Source: Paenibacillus sp. Root444D2 (GTDB taxonomy: Bacteria > Bacillota > Bacilli > Paenibacillales > NBRC-103111). Taken from it: a DNA stretch of 64,000 nt. The DNA lies in contig NZ_LMEO01000023.1 in the NCBI RefSeq assembly GCF_001426375.1, forward strand, positions 231,592 through 295,591. Reading direction: 5' to 3'. The notes under the pieces are model-generated. The model saw only the letters and a list, made by a program, of their open reading frames with translations. It ran no database searches and was not told the origin of the DNA. This document shows positions 26,001-33,408 of this stretch, one piece after another; within the stretch, counting starts at the first letter, position 1; every line of letters begins with the position of its first letter. The position numbers and the translations under genes are program-made.

Positions 26001-26137
26001 ATGTAGAGAAGCTTTATATGACCGTATACAAGATTGAAGACGGCGAGCGTACGGAACTCGACGTGAATCGCCTCCCGGCGCTCCCGCACGGGATCATTGT
26101 GAGCGGCAAGCATAAGGTTGTTGTGAACGCGTTGTAG
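23063..26137 (+). CDS. eCIS baseplate J-like protein 1 (Pvc11-like)
   Basis: 1024 residues, GTG start with AGGAGGTGG upstream. The N-terminus has YTPEWRFTPENPDPGSALFLMFADMFQDN, typical of 'putative baseplate assembly proteins' of CIS. The C-terminal third has the gpJ-like domain (ALQRGPEMLKHRDRAVSSKDYEWLAREAYP ... ITVVVLPK-type strand). It forms the baseplate wedge. A 925-bp repeat-filled gap follows before the second J-like gene. Confidence 0.92.
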   Translation: MQPPKIDSRDLPDLIAQMKEMAPYYTPEWRFTPENPDPGSALFLMFADMFQDNIKRLNRVPTKNLISFLNMFDVTLLPARPARSYLTFALNEGTKESVFISAGTQVAAAAEEGSILYETARSSLLTPALLTDVYMTSRKQDMIIRISDEFVTASRQGYAAPTALFRLQDGDNLQEHAIYLEHSSLFTVYNTARIEIEFRNSKRRFDELSMSNQLADPELTEWLYATAEGWKAFDHVEAKGNRVILMKAVAGEIALREVNGTSGRWIQCRLKPLISGGKTLADSKLSMDHISFKTDYVDTLETGGVRPDQMFYNDIGADPSGFYPFGDQFALYGSFYIGSQEVFTKKDGDIKLSFGLQAIQNRFQPELTEQVDWKMVMKKSKFDKPPVTHVTVMEVAWEYWNGATWLRLDVGKEAEKLFYYPQEQKVRKEINFRCPADLEATYVNGNENCWIRARILHIENAYVAQAIYLSPWVDDVSLTYQYDDRLYPAERCLALNNTVFEDRTRHSRQLEGGFEPFQPLEGRHPALHLSFDTPPVKGPISMFVSVKQQRFSEQDMPLLEWEYLRAGLIPGSHAEWAALKVIDDTNGLTQSGTVQFVGPSDFAGASLFGKEGYWIRAVNRDDKYDDSSGRIQIPTIQGLYMNTVQVLQQETIIGEIPDSKGLEETEYQLARSGIVSEEVWVDETEFVTEEEIAEYERAGVPLMEISRDSEGNLLQLWVRWTSVRQMADSGNRDRHYMIDRTFGRIRVGDGIHGMRPPKGGLEQLKVTYQVTSGQIGNVGARQINQMQDSIAFVGEVYNPEPASGGCQAEKLESALQRGPEMLKHRDRAVSSKDYEWLAREAYPNIAKVTCIPNRNAYMHKEIGAMTLVVLPKEGQKGSSSFPELKKQVERYILQRASSLVAFPERLQVIEPVYMEISVSAIVAVEGMDAVVATEIQALEKLNRFLDPLTGNFDGKGWQIGQQIHPSVFYALLKSIRVISHVEKLYMTVYKIEDGERTELDVNRLPALPHGIIVSGKHKVVVNAL

Positions 26138-26273
26138 TGAGGGAGTCGGGGATGGGGAAATGGAGTTTCGTAGAGTGGGGTTGGGGAACATCGGACCCCT
26201 GGACCCCCGGACCCCCGGACCCCCTACTCCCCAGCAACAAGGGAAGTCAGTCTTGCTGACGAAGGGTTCTGGC
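26138..26273. repeat. G-run / (GGACCCCC)4 region
   Basis: G-rich runs (GGGGATGGGG and GTGGGGTTGGGG, 26149-26187) are followed by four 8-bp units GGACCCCT/GGACCCCC at 26193-26224. The G-runs can pair with the C-runs, or form a four-stranded G structure. It may halt or slow transcription after the J-like gene. No U-tract follows. Confidence 0.5.
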
Positions 26274-26467
26274 AAATAAGAGTCTTTAAGGACTGCTATT
26301 TACTGCTTTTTGCCTAGATTTGTTGTAATAGAAGCCTTTAGAGACTCTTATTTCAGCAATATCAAATAAAAAGAGGGGATTTATCAGAAATAAGAGCCTT
26401 TAGGGACTGCTAATTAGTAGCTCCAACGGAAAATAGCGATAATAAGAGCCTTAAAAGACTTCTATTT
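26274..26467. repeat. Array B: four 28-bp palindromic repeats
   Basis: Copies at 26274-26301, 26326-26353, 26388-26415 and 26440-26467, with the same half-site family as array A (AAATAAGAGTCT and variants). The start-to-start distances are 52, 62 and 52 bp, identical to array A at 3123-3316, while the intervening sequences differ. Confidence 0.9.
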
Positions 26468-26478
26468 GGTGGAATAGG

Positions 26479-27016
26479 GATGTTTTACATCGCTAAAGTA
26501 GGGATAAATGAGCCAAATGTGGGTTAGCGATGTTTTATATCGTTAATGTAGCTGATTAGTGGTTGCTCGGGAGAGTTGAACAACTTTAACTATGTTTACA
26601 TCGCTAAAGTAGGAATTAATGAGCTAGTTGGCGGGTTAGCGATGTTTTATATCGTTAAAGTAGCTGATTAGTGGTTGTGAGAGAGAGTCGAGCAACTATA
26701 ACGATGTTTTACATCGCTAAATTCGGAAAAAATGGGCTAGTTGGCGGGATAGCGATGATTTATATATTTAAAGTAGCTGAATAGTGGTTGCGAGAGAGAA
26801 TCGAGGAACTATAACGATGTTTTACATCGCTAAAGTAGGATTAAATGAGCTAGTTGGCGGGTTAGCGATGTTTTATGTCGTTATAGTAGCTGATTAGTGG
26901 TTGTGAGGGAAAGTCGAGCAACTTTAGTGATGATTTACATCGCTAAAGTAGGAATAAATGAGCTAGTTGATGGGTTAGTGATGTTTTATATCGTTAAAGT
27001 AGCTGATTAGTGGTTG
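26479..27016. repeat. Five tandem repeats of about 113 bp, each with two hairpins
   Basis: Units begin near 26479, 26590, 26703, 26816 and 26929. Each starts with GATGTTTTACATCGCTAAAGTA or a close variant, continues through a GAGCTAGTTGGCGGG-like middle, and holds a second hairpin GCGATGTTTTATATCGTT followed by AGTAGCTGATTAGTGGTTG. Divergence between units is mostly point changes. There is no ORF. The last unit ends about 47 bp before the next start codon. Confidence 0.9.
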
Positions 27017-27063
27017 AGAGTGTGTTGGTGGGAGTTAGTAACAATCGAAGGAGGTGAGCACAG

Positions 27064-29295
27064 GTGCTGCCAATACCTAATTTGGATGATCGTATGTTTG
27101 AACAGATGGTGCAGGAGGCTCGGAAGTCGATACCGAAGCTTTTTCCGGAGTGGACGGATGAGAATGAACATGACCCGGGGATTACGCTGCTGGAATTGAT
27201 GTCATGGATGACGGAGATGCAGCAGTATTACTTAAACCGGGTGACGGAGCGCAGTGAACGGAAGTTCCTGAAGCTGCTTGGGATTAACCCTCGTGAAGCC
27301 GTTTCTGCGGTTTGTGATGTAGCGTTTGCTGGTTTACAGCAGCAGCTTGTGCTCCCGAAGGGGACACCGCTGCAAGCGATGGACCAGCGGTTTGAGACTC
27401 TAGACACAGTGCATCTTGTTCCATCCGAGCTTGAGAAAGTGCTAGTCCGTACGGAGACGGCGGCAGGTGATTTTACATCCAATAATCACGCTAAGATTGC
27501 TTATTATGCTTTTGGACCTGAAGCGCGTAAGGGCGCGCATTTGTATCTCGGTTTCGATAGAGCGTTGCCTGAGCAAACGGAGATCTCGATCTTCTTTAAG
27601 TTATTTGACCGCTATCCGGTAACGGTAGGTCATGGTGAAGATGGGACAACGCCAATGATTTCGTCTGCGAAGGTTGCTTGGACGTTCGCTGGGGCTGGGC
27701 AGGGGCAAAGCGAAAGCTGGCTGCCGATCGAACAGATAAACGACTCAACGGTTCATCTGTCGCAAAGTGGCGAGCTCCGGTTTCGGATCACATCGGAGAT
27801 GAAGCCGATGGCTCTTTACCCTGCGGATGATCGCAGCCGGTTTTGGATTTGCTGTACACTCGAGGAGGACGGCTATGAGCTGTCTCCGAAGATTGAGAAG
27901 GTTAGTCTCAATGCGGTGAAGGCGGCTGAGCAGGAAACCTTCAGCGAAGTCACTGCTTTTGACAGCTCAGGTGAGCCTGACCAGAGCTTCGAGGTAAGCT
28001 CGTATCTCGCTTACAACGGCCTGCACACTGTGCAGGTGCAGGACGAGCAAGGGCACTGGCGCGACTGGCACATCGTCGCGGAGCTCGAGGACTGCGAGCC
28101 GGATGATCTCTGCTGCCAGCTGCAGCAGGACTCGGCTCTGCGCACTACCCGTCTGCGTTTCGGCGACGCGGTGAACGGGCGTATCCCGCCGCAGGGCCCG
28201 CAGCGGATACGGCTCATTGCCTACACGGCCGAGTTCGACTATGGCCGTTTTGTCGGGGGCAGCAGAGGTCTGCCCGGGCAGACCTTTGAAATCAGCCGCG
28301 GCCGGATGTACAAGCCCAGCAGCATGCTGCTGCAGGTTGGCTACCGGCCACGCGGAGAGCGAGACGTCGTTTGGGACGACTGGCAGTCCGTGGATGACTT
28401 CGACAATTCGAAGTCCACGGACAGGCATTACGTCTACGACGCTGCAGCAGGGACGATCCGCTTCGGCAATAACGAAGCGGGTCTCACTCCGCCCAAGTCC
28501 GTGGAACCGAACATTCGGTTCCTGGCGCTGCAAGCGGGCGGGGGCGTTCGAGGCAACGTGAAGGATGGCCTCGTGACCGGCTTCACGAATACCAAAGGCG
28601 TGCGTGTGACGAATCCGTTCCCGGCGAGAGGCGGCCTCGAAGCGGAGACGCTCACACAGGCGAAGCTTCGCGTGCGGCGCGAGCTCGATACGCCGACGCG
28701 GGCCGTGACTGGCGAGGACTACGAGGCGATCGCGAAGGCGACGCCGGGTCTGCGTGTCGCGCGTGTGAAGGCAATCCCGCTGTACAAGCTAGGTATGCGG
28801 GATTATCCAAAGGTCAAAGCGCCTGCACAGATGACCGTCGTGGTCGTCCCATACAGCGAAAGCGATAAGCCGAAAGCTGGCAAGGGCTTCTTGCAAACGA
28901 TCAAGCAGCATCTAGATCGGCATCGTCTTTTGACCACAGAACTACATGTGATTCCCGCCGAATATATTAAAATAACGGTTCACGCTGTCGTGGTGATGGA
29001 ACCCAAGCACAAAGATGAACAGCGCCGAATCATGCAAGAGCTCAGACTATTACTACAGCCGATGGATCATGGGCAAGGTTCAGAAGGCTGGCGTTTTGGG
29101 CGGACTGTCTATAAGGGCGATATTTATGGCGTTATTTCCCGGATTAAAGGGGTTGTCTATGTGCAGGACATTTGGATCGACGCTGAAGGTACAGGCTTCC
29201 ACAAGGATGGTGCTGGCGACATTCATATCCCGCCTTATGCTTTGGTCTATTCCGGTGATCACGAAGTGGAAACCATTAGTCAGACGGATTTATAA
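27064..29295 (+). CDS. eCIS baseplate J-like protein 2 (Pvc12-like)
   Basis: 743 residues, GTG start preceded by AAGGAGGTGAGC. The N-terminus PNLDDRMFEQMVQEARKSIPKLFPEWTDENEHDPGITLLELMSWMTEMQQYYLNRV is diagnostic of CIS J-like proteins. The C-terminal part has ELDTPTRAVTGEDYEAIAKATPGLRVARVK. It forms the second half of the baseplate wedge heterodimer. The stretch about 27960-28790 is much more GC-rich than the flanks. Confidence 0.92.
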   Translation: MLPIPNLDDRMFEQMVQEARKSIPKLFPEWTDENEHDPGITLLELMSWMTEMQQYYLNRVTERSERKFLKLLGINPREAVSAVCDVAFAGLQQQLVLPKGTPLQAMDQRFETLDTVHLVPSELEKVLVRTETAAGDFTSNNHAKIAYYAFGPEARKGAHLYLGFDRALPEQTEISIFFKLFDRYPVTVGHGEDGTTPMISSAKVAWTFAGAGQGQSESWLPIEQINDSTVHLSQSGELRFRITSEMKPMALYPADDRSRFWICCTLEEDGYELSPKIEKVSLNAVKAAEQETFSEVTAFDSSGEPDQSFEVSSYLAYNGLHTVQVQDEQGHWRDWHIVAELEDCEPDDLCCQLQQDSALRTTRLRFGDAVNGRIPPQGPQRIRLIAYTAEFDYGRFVGGSRGLPGQTFEISRGRMYKPSSMLLQVGYRPRGERDVVWDDWQSVDDFDNSKSTDRHYVYDAAAGTIRFGNNEAGLTPPKSVEPNIRFLALQAGGGVRGNVKDGLVTGFTNTKGVRVTNPFPARGGLEAETLTQAKLRVRRELDTPTRAVTGEDYEAIAKATPGLRVARVKAIPLYKLGMRDYPKVKAPAQMTVVVVPYSESDKPKAGKGFLQTIKQHLDRHRLLTTELHVIPAEYIKITVHAVVVMEPKHKDEQRRIMQELRLLLQPMDHGQGSEGWRFGRTVYKGDIYGVISRIKGVVYVQDIWIDAEGTGFHKDGAGDIHIPPYALVYSGDHEVETISQTDL

Positions 29296-29325
29296 GTCCT
29301 TATTTAGGAAAAGAGGTGTCGAACG

Positions 29326-31443
29326 ATGCAGGATGGACAAACGTTTTTTTCACTTAACAAGCCGCTTGACTGGGAACAAGGATATGAAGCCAATATTCAT
29401 ATGCAGAGCGAAGGATTTTCGATTCAGCAGACAGAAAAATACAGCATTCACCGCATCGTTCGCACAGACGAGCTGGAAGGCATTCATCCTATTCAAGAGA
29501 TGACGGTTGGGCCAGGTCGGAAGCTATTTTTGCTAGACGAGGCTTCGAATGTGTGGATTTATGATGATGAAAGTCGCCACCTCGAGTCGTTATTCCGTCA
29601 GGGTCATCAGTTGTTTAGTCATCAAGCGATGCTGGCTTCTATGTCAGATCTTCTGGTGATAGCAGATGCTCACGTTGAAAGCGAAAGAAGACTTGCGGTT
29701 TATTCGATTTCCAATGGACAGACCATGTGGGCCATCCATGATTGGGAAGGACTTGAATTATTTCCCCTCTCGGCTAATACGAGATTAACAACGTCAAATT
29801 CGCTTTACGTGGCGGTCCCTTTGGACATTGCGGTTGGTATGAATGGAAGTCCCGAAGTTCCTAAGGGCGGCCGGATCGGCATTATACAGTGGAACGCGGC
29901 AGGTGAAGTGGTACATGTGTATGAACATGAAACGCTCCGTCTGGAAGAAGCGGCTGAAATTACTGCACTTCGAGGACGTTATTACACCGCTGCTGCGGGT
30001 GGTAAATTAGTTCTATTGGATGCACAGCTCAGAACGGTAACGGTGTTCCATGAGGACGGTCGGGAGCCGTTTCATTTTAAGCTGGAGCAGGAAGGGCGCT
30101 TTGCCGGTATTTCCATTGATACGAATCATAATATCTATATAGGGGACAGCGGATACGCACAGCAAGAAGGAGTAACGGAGCGGTTTATACTAAAGTTTCG
30201 CGAGAATGGCGAGCAGTTTGATAAAGTAACGAGCTTTCGAGGGCGAACGGATAAATTGCTGCATGATGGGCGCAATCGGTTGTATGTTTTTGATCGGATA
30301 AGCGGTCAGATTAGCCTGCTTGATCTTCGTGCCCGAACGATGCTGCTTGAGGGGACTCAGCTTCCGGAGGCCGTCTATTTCTCAGCTGAGCTGGATACGA
30401 CGGAGACGGAGACACAGTGGCATAAGATTCGTCTAGATGCCGATATTCCGGAGGAAACGCAGGTTCGTTTTTCCTATTTTACATCGGATGAAAGTGAAGG
30501 ATTCATTGATGGCGAATACGTAAATTATACGGGCTATTTGACGGATCCAGGCATTCCAATTCGAGATAAGCTAGCTGCGACGCGAGACTTATGGTCTGAG
30601 CCCATCTTGAATCCGAAGGATGCTCTTCTGATGAATGCGAGAGGCCGGTATCTATGGTTCAAAATCGAGCTGATTGGCAGCGAGCAAAAATCACCTTACA
30701 TCCGAAAGCTTCGGGTCTACTTCCCGAGAACGTCACTGATTGCCTATTTGCCGCCGATTTATCAGCAAGACGAGGAGCATAGCCCTTTTCTGGAGCGGTT
30801 TCTGGCGATGTTCAGCACGTTCTTTGACGATATGGAGGATAAAATAGACCGTATTTCCTCTCATTTCGATCCGGATGCGGTATCCGGCACTTATCTGGAA
30901 TGGTTGGGCCGCTGGCTGGCTATCACGGATCATGAGGCATGGGGCGAAACGAAGCTAAGATTGCTGATCAAACAGGCCCCTGAGCTTTATAAATTGCGGG
31001 GAACTCGCGAAGGCATGATGAACATGCTTAAAATTTACACAGGGTCTGAACCGTTTTTGTTGGAATATTTTCAATTTAAACAAATGCAGGAGACGTCGGA
31101 GCTGCGGCAGCTTTTTGCCCAGTTATATGGAGATAATCCTTATTGCTTCTGTATTATGCTAAAGCCTGAATTCGTTCAGACTGATGCACAGCGGCTAACG
31201 ATCGAGCAAATCATCGAAGACCAAAAACCAGCTTATACCGAAGGCAAATTAATCGTTCTACAACCGTGGATGTACGCGGACATGCATACCTATCTGGGCA
31301 TTAATACTTACTTATCAGAGCCAACCTTGTTAACGCTAGATCAGCGTTCGTCGATGCCTTACAATACGGTTCTGATTGATGTAGATCGTGATAAACGGAT
31401 GGATATACATACTCGCTTGGAATTGGATTCCGAAATCGAATAA
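29326..31443 (+). CDS. eCIS tail protein: beta-propeller fused to gpI-like domain
   Basis: 705 residues. Residues 40-340 show repeated beta-strand blades with NHL/propeller-like phrases (GPGRKLFLLDEASNVWIYDD, DTNHNIYIGDSGYA, DGRNRLYVFDRISGQISLLD). Residues about 470-620 form the phage tail protein I-like domain (YLPPIYQQDEEHSPFLERFLAMF ... YLEWLGRWLAI ... LYKLRGTREGM). The gpI part attaches to the baseplate and the propeller may face the target or a fibre. That split of roles is inference. Confidence 0.85.
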   Translation: MQDGQTFFSLNKPLDWEQGYEANIHMQSEGFSIQQTEKYSIHRIVRTDELEGIHPIQEMTVGPGRKLFLLDEASNVWIYDDESRHLESLFRQGHQLFSHQAMLASMSDLLVIADAHVESERRLAVYSISNGQTMWAIHDWEGLELFPLSANTRLTTSNSLYVAVPLDIAVGMNGSPEVPKGGRIGIIQWNAAGEVVHVYEHETLRLEEAAEITALRGRYYTAAAGGKLVLLDAQLRTVTVFHEDGREPFHFKLEQEGRFAGISIDTNHNIYIGDSGYAQQEGVTERFILKFRENGEQFDKVTSFRGRTDKLLHDGRNRLYVFDRISGQISLLDLRARTMLLEGTQLPEAVYFSAELDTTETETQWHKIRLDADIPEETQVRFSYFTSDESEGFIDGEYVNYTGYLTDPGIPIRDKLAATRDLWSEPILNPKDALLMNARGRYLWFKIELIGSEQKSPYIRKLRVYFPRTSLIAYLPPIYQQDEEHSPFLERFLAMFSTFFDDMEDKIDRISSHFDPDAVSGTYLEWLGRWLAITDHEAWGETKLRLLIKQAPELYKLRGTREGMMNMLKIYTGSEPFLLEYFQFKQMQETSELRQLFAQLYGDNPYCFCIMLKPEFVQTDAQRLTIEQIIEDQKPAYTEGKLIVLQPWMYADMHTYLGINTYLSEPTLLTLDQRSSMPYNTVLIDVDRDKRMDIHTRLELDSEIE

Positions 31444-31476
31444 ACGAAATGAGCCTTGGAAGGTGAGAGGATACTT

Positions 31477-33168
31477 ATGAAAAAAACACGCTATTACCCG
31501 TTTGAGCGCAATCGGTATTTCTATGGAAAGCTGCTGACGGTAAGGGATTTCGAGTCTGAGCAAAAGTATTTCAACGATAAGCGCAGAATGATGAACCGTT
31601 TGCTGCATGGTTCGGGCGTACTTACGGGTCTGCAGGTTGTCGCGGTCGATGAAAAGTCAGTTTCTGTAGAGATGGGAGCTGCGATCGACGCGCTTGGCCG
31701 GGAAATTGTCGTGCCTTCTCCGATGACATTGAAGCTAGCGATGATGGATGGTTTCAGCAATAATCAGTATGCCAAGAACGTATATCTATGTATTGCCTAT
31801 GACGAAAAGGAAAAAGAACCCGTTCACGCGGTCGCTAATTCTTCTATTCGTTCCGACGAAATTAATGACTATAATCGTGTGCTGGAAAGCTACCGCTTGT
31901 TTATCCGGGAAGATGCGCCAGATCCAGCCTCACTGCCTTTGGCAAATCTGTCCGATCAGACGGTCGTACTTTATCAAGATTCTGGGGTGCGCGTGCTTCA
32001 AACAACACCTCGTTATGTGAATCCAGGTCAGCTCTTCGAAATGAAGCTGCGCTTCGAGAAGACTCTTAAAGCAGGCAGACTGTCCTTTCAATATGAGCTG
32101 GCTGCTGAACGCGTAGAGGCGATTGAAGGAACAACCATTGTGTTCCAAGAGCCGCAGGATGGGCAAGAGAGCGAGTATGAAATGAAGGTGCTTTTGCGAG
32201 CGGATAGTACAGCGTCCGTGAAGGGTACGATTGGCGTACAGGTGAGTACAGCCGTTCTGAAGTTGGATGACAGGCAGTTGGAGCTGCAGACTCAAGCTGT
32301 TGGCGAAGTTCAGATTATTGGCGAATCCGTGCGGGAGCGGTTGATGTCGGACTTCGTGAAACAATCTTTGGAGACTTCTTTAGAAGCTCCGTCCGAGCCT
32401 TGTATTTATTTGGCTAAAATATGCCTTGTCCAAGTGGGACCAACCTATGTCATTGAAAGTGTCGAGCAAGTGCCATTTGGCGAATACGTGTACAATTCTT
32501 CGGTCATGTACAGGCTTGGCAAAGCGAACGAGTACCGCGAAGAAACATCCGGTCAGTTTGTAACGAAGTCCAAAGTGAAAACCTTGGCGCCAGGACAGCC
32601 TCCGGAATTCAAGGTTAACTTCAATAAAGCGATTAGCGAGCTTTCATTCGATTTAAGTATTCCAGCCGGCGGCGGAAGCGGCATTGCCGGTATGCTGAGC
32701 GGTGTGGTGGACATTCCGATCGAGCCTTTCACGAAGATTGCGGTGTCCCCATTCGGAAGAGCGACCAAAAGCTTCTTCTCCGGCGAAATCGCACACGGAC
32801 TCGGCGAGGGCAACGTGCTGATCATCACTAGCTTAGAAGAGAGCAGTGGTGAAGCTTTCTCCGAAATGCTATCCAGCGGGGACCGCGTATACGGCGGAGC
32901 CTCGGATGTGTTCAAGGGCAGCGAGTTTGAACCCGATGCCTCAGAAGTGAAGATTGGCACAATTGCCTATCCGCAAAAAGGCACATTCCGTATTGGTGTG
33001 AAGGTACAACAGACTTCTGAGCCGGGGAATGTACGTGTGCGTTGGTGGGCGTATAGCGCGGAAATGGCCAGTACTGCTCAAAGCGGCGCAAGTGGTGGCG
33101 TTGATTCACTAGATGAAGCACTGTCGGCTATGAGGGAAGCGGCATCTGCGGGCAGCGGGGCTGAGTAG
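31477..33168 (+). CDS. eCIS-conserved protein of unknown role (563 aa)
   Basis: 563 residues from ATG at 31477, preceded by AAGGTGAGAGG. The N-terminus YYPFERNRYFYGKLLTVRDFESEQKYFNDKRRMMNRLLHG recurs, as far as I recall, in proteins at the end of Gram-positive eCIS clusters. The remainder is beta-rich with a Gly/Ser-rich C-terminus. No enzymatic motif, signal peptide or membrane segment. As the last gene it may be a peripheral baseplate or fibre protein. It is followed by a terminator. Confidence 0.7.
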   Translation: MKKTRYYPFERNRYFYGKLLTVRDFESEQKYFNDKRRMMNRLLHGSGVLTGLQVVAVDEKSVSVEMGAAIDALGREIVVPSPMTLKLAMMDGFSNNQYAKNVYLCIAYDEKEKEPVHAVANSSIRSDEINDYNRVLESYRLFIREDAPDPASLPLANLSDQTVVLYQDSGVRVLQTTPRYVNPGQLFEMKLRFEKTLKAGRLSFQYELAAERVEAIEGTTIVFQEPQDGQESEYEMKVLLRADSTASVKGTIGVQVSTAVLKLDDRQLELQTQAVGEVQIIGESVRERLMSDFVKQSLETSLEAPSEPCIYLAKICLVQVGPTYVIESVEQVPFGEYVYNSSVMYRLGKANEYREETSGQFVTKSKVKTLAPGQPPEFKVNFNKAISELSFDLSIPAGGGSGIAGMLSGVVDIPIEPFTKIAVSPFGRATKSFFSGEIAHGLGEGNVLIITSLEESSGEAFSEMLSSGDRVYGGASDVFKGSEFEPDASEVKIGTIAYPQKGTFRIGVKVQQTSEPGNVRVRWWAYSAEMASTAQSGASGGVDSLDEALSAMREAASAGSGAE

Positions 33169-33206
33169 GTAGTCCTTAATGAATTCCGCATATTCATACA
33201 AACTAA

Positions 33207-33252
33207 GAAAGCAGTTGTTGCAGAGTCTCCTCTGTTATAGCTGCCTTTTCTA
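33207..33252 (+). terminator. Terminator of the eCIS operon
   Basis: Imperfect long hairpin: GCAG/CTGC outer and CAGAG/CTCTG inner arms between 33211 and 33246, followed by CCTTTT. It lies 40 bp after the last eCIS gene. Confidence 0.5.
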
Positions 33253-33310
33253 ATAGATTCCATTTACATCATGTATATATGGAGGAATTTCCAGTTATTG
33301 CAAGTATGAA

Positions 33311-33341
33311 GCCTTAGGGGTTCGATCCCCCTAAGGCTCCA
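33311..33341 (+). other. tRNA T-arm-like hairpin
   Basis: GCCTTAGGGG (33311-33320), a 7-nt loop TTCGATC and CCCCTAAGGC (33328-33337), followed by TCCA. Loop length and sequence match a tRNA T-loop, but no other tRNA arms are present upstream. It may be a tRNA-end remnant, an attachment-site relic or just a stable hairpin. Confidence 0.35.
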
Positions 33342-33343
33342 TA

Positions 33344-33374
33344 AAAAAACACGCCAAGTGAGGCGTGTTTTTTT
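33344..33374. terminator. Bidirectional terminator between eCIS and LysR gene
   Basis: AAAAAACACGCC-AAGTG-AGGCGTGTTTTTTT: strong stem flanked by A-tract and T-tract, so it can work in both directions. Confidence 0.85.
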
Positions 33375-33408
33375 GTGTTTGGTGGAGTCCATGTAGGAGG
33401 CGGTACGC

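Noticed and set aside
7038-33168. Prophage
   Set aside because: Tail genes only, with eCIS-specific ATPase, DUF4255 and LysM proteins; no capsid, terminase, integrase, holin or endolysin.
33280-33341. Complete tRNA gene ending at 33341
   Set aside because: Only a T-arm-like hairpin is present; acceptor partner, D-arm and anticodon arm are missing.
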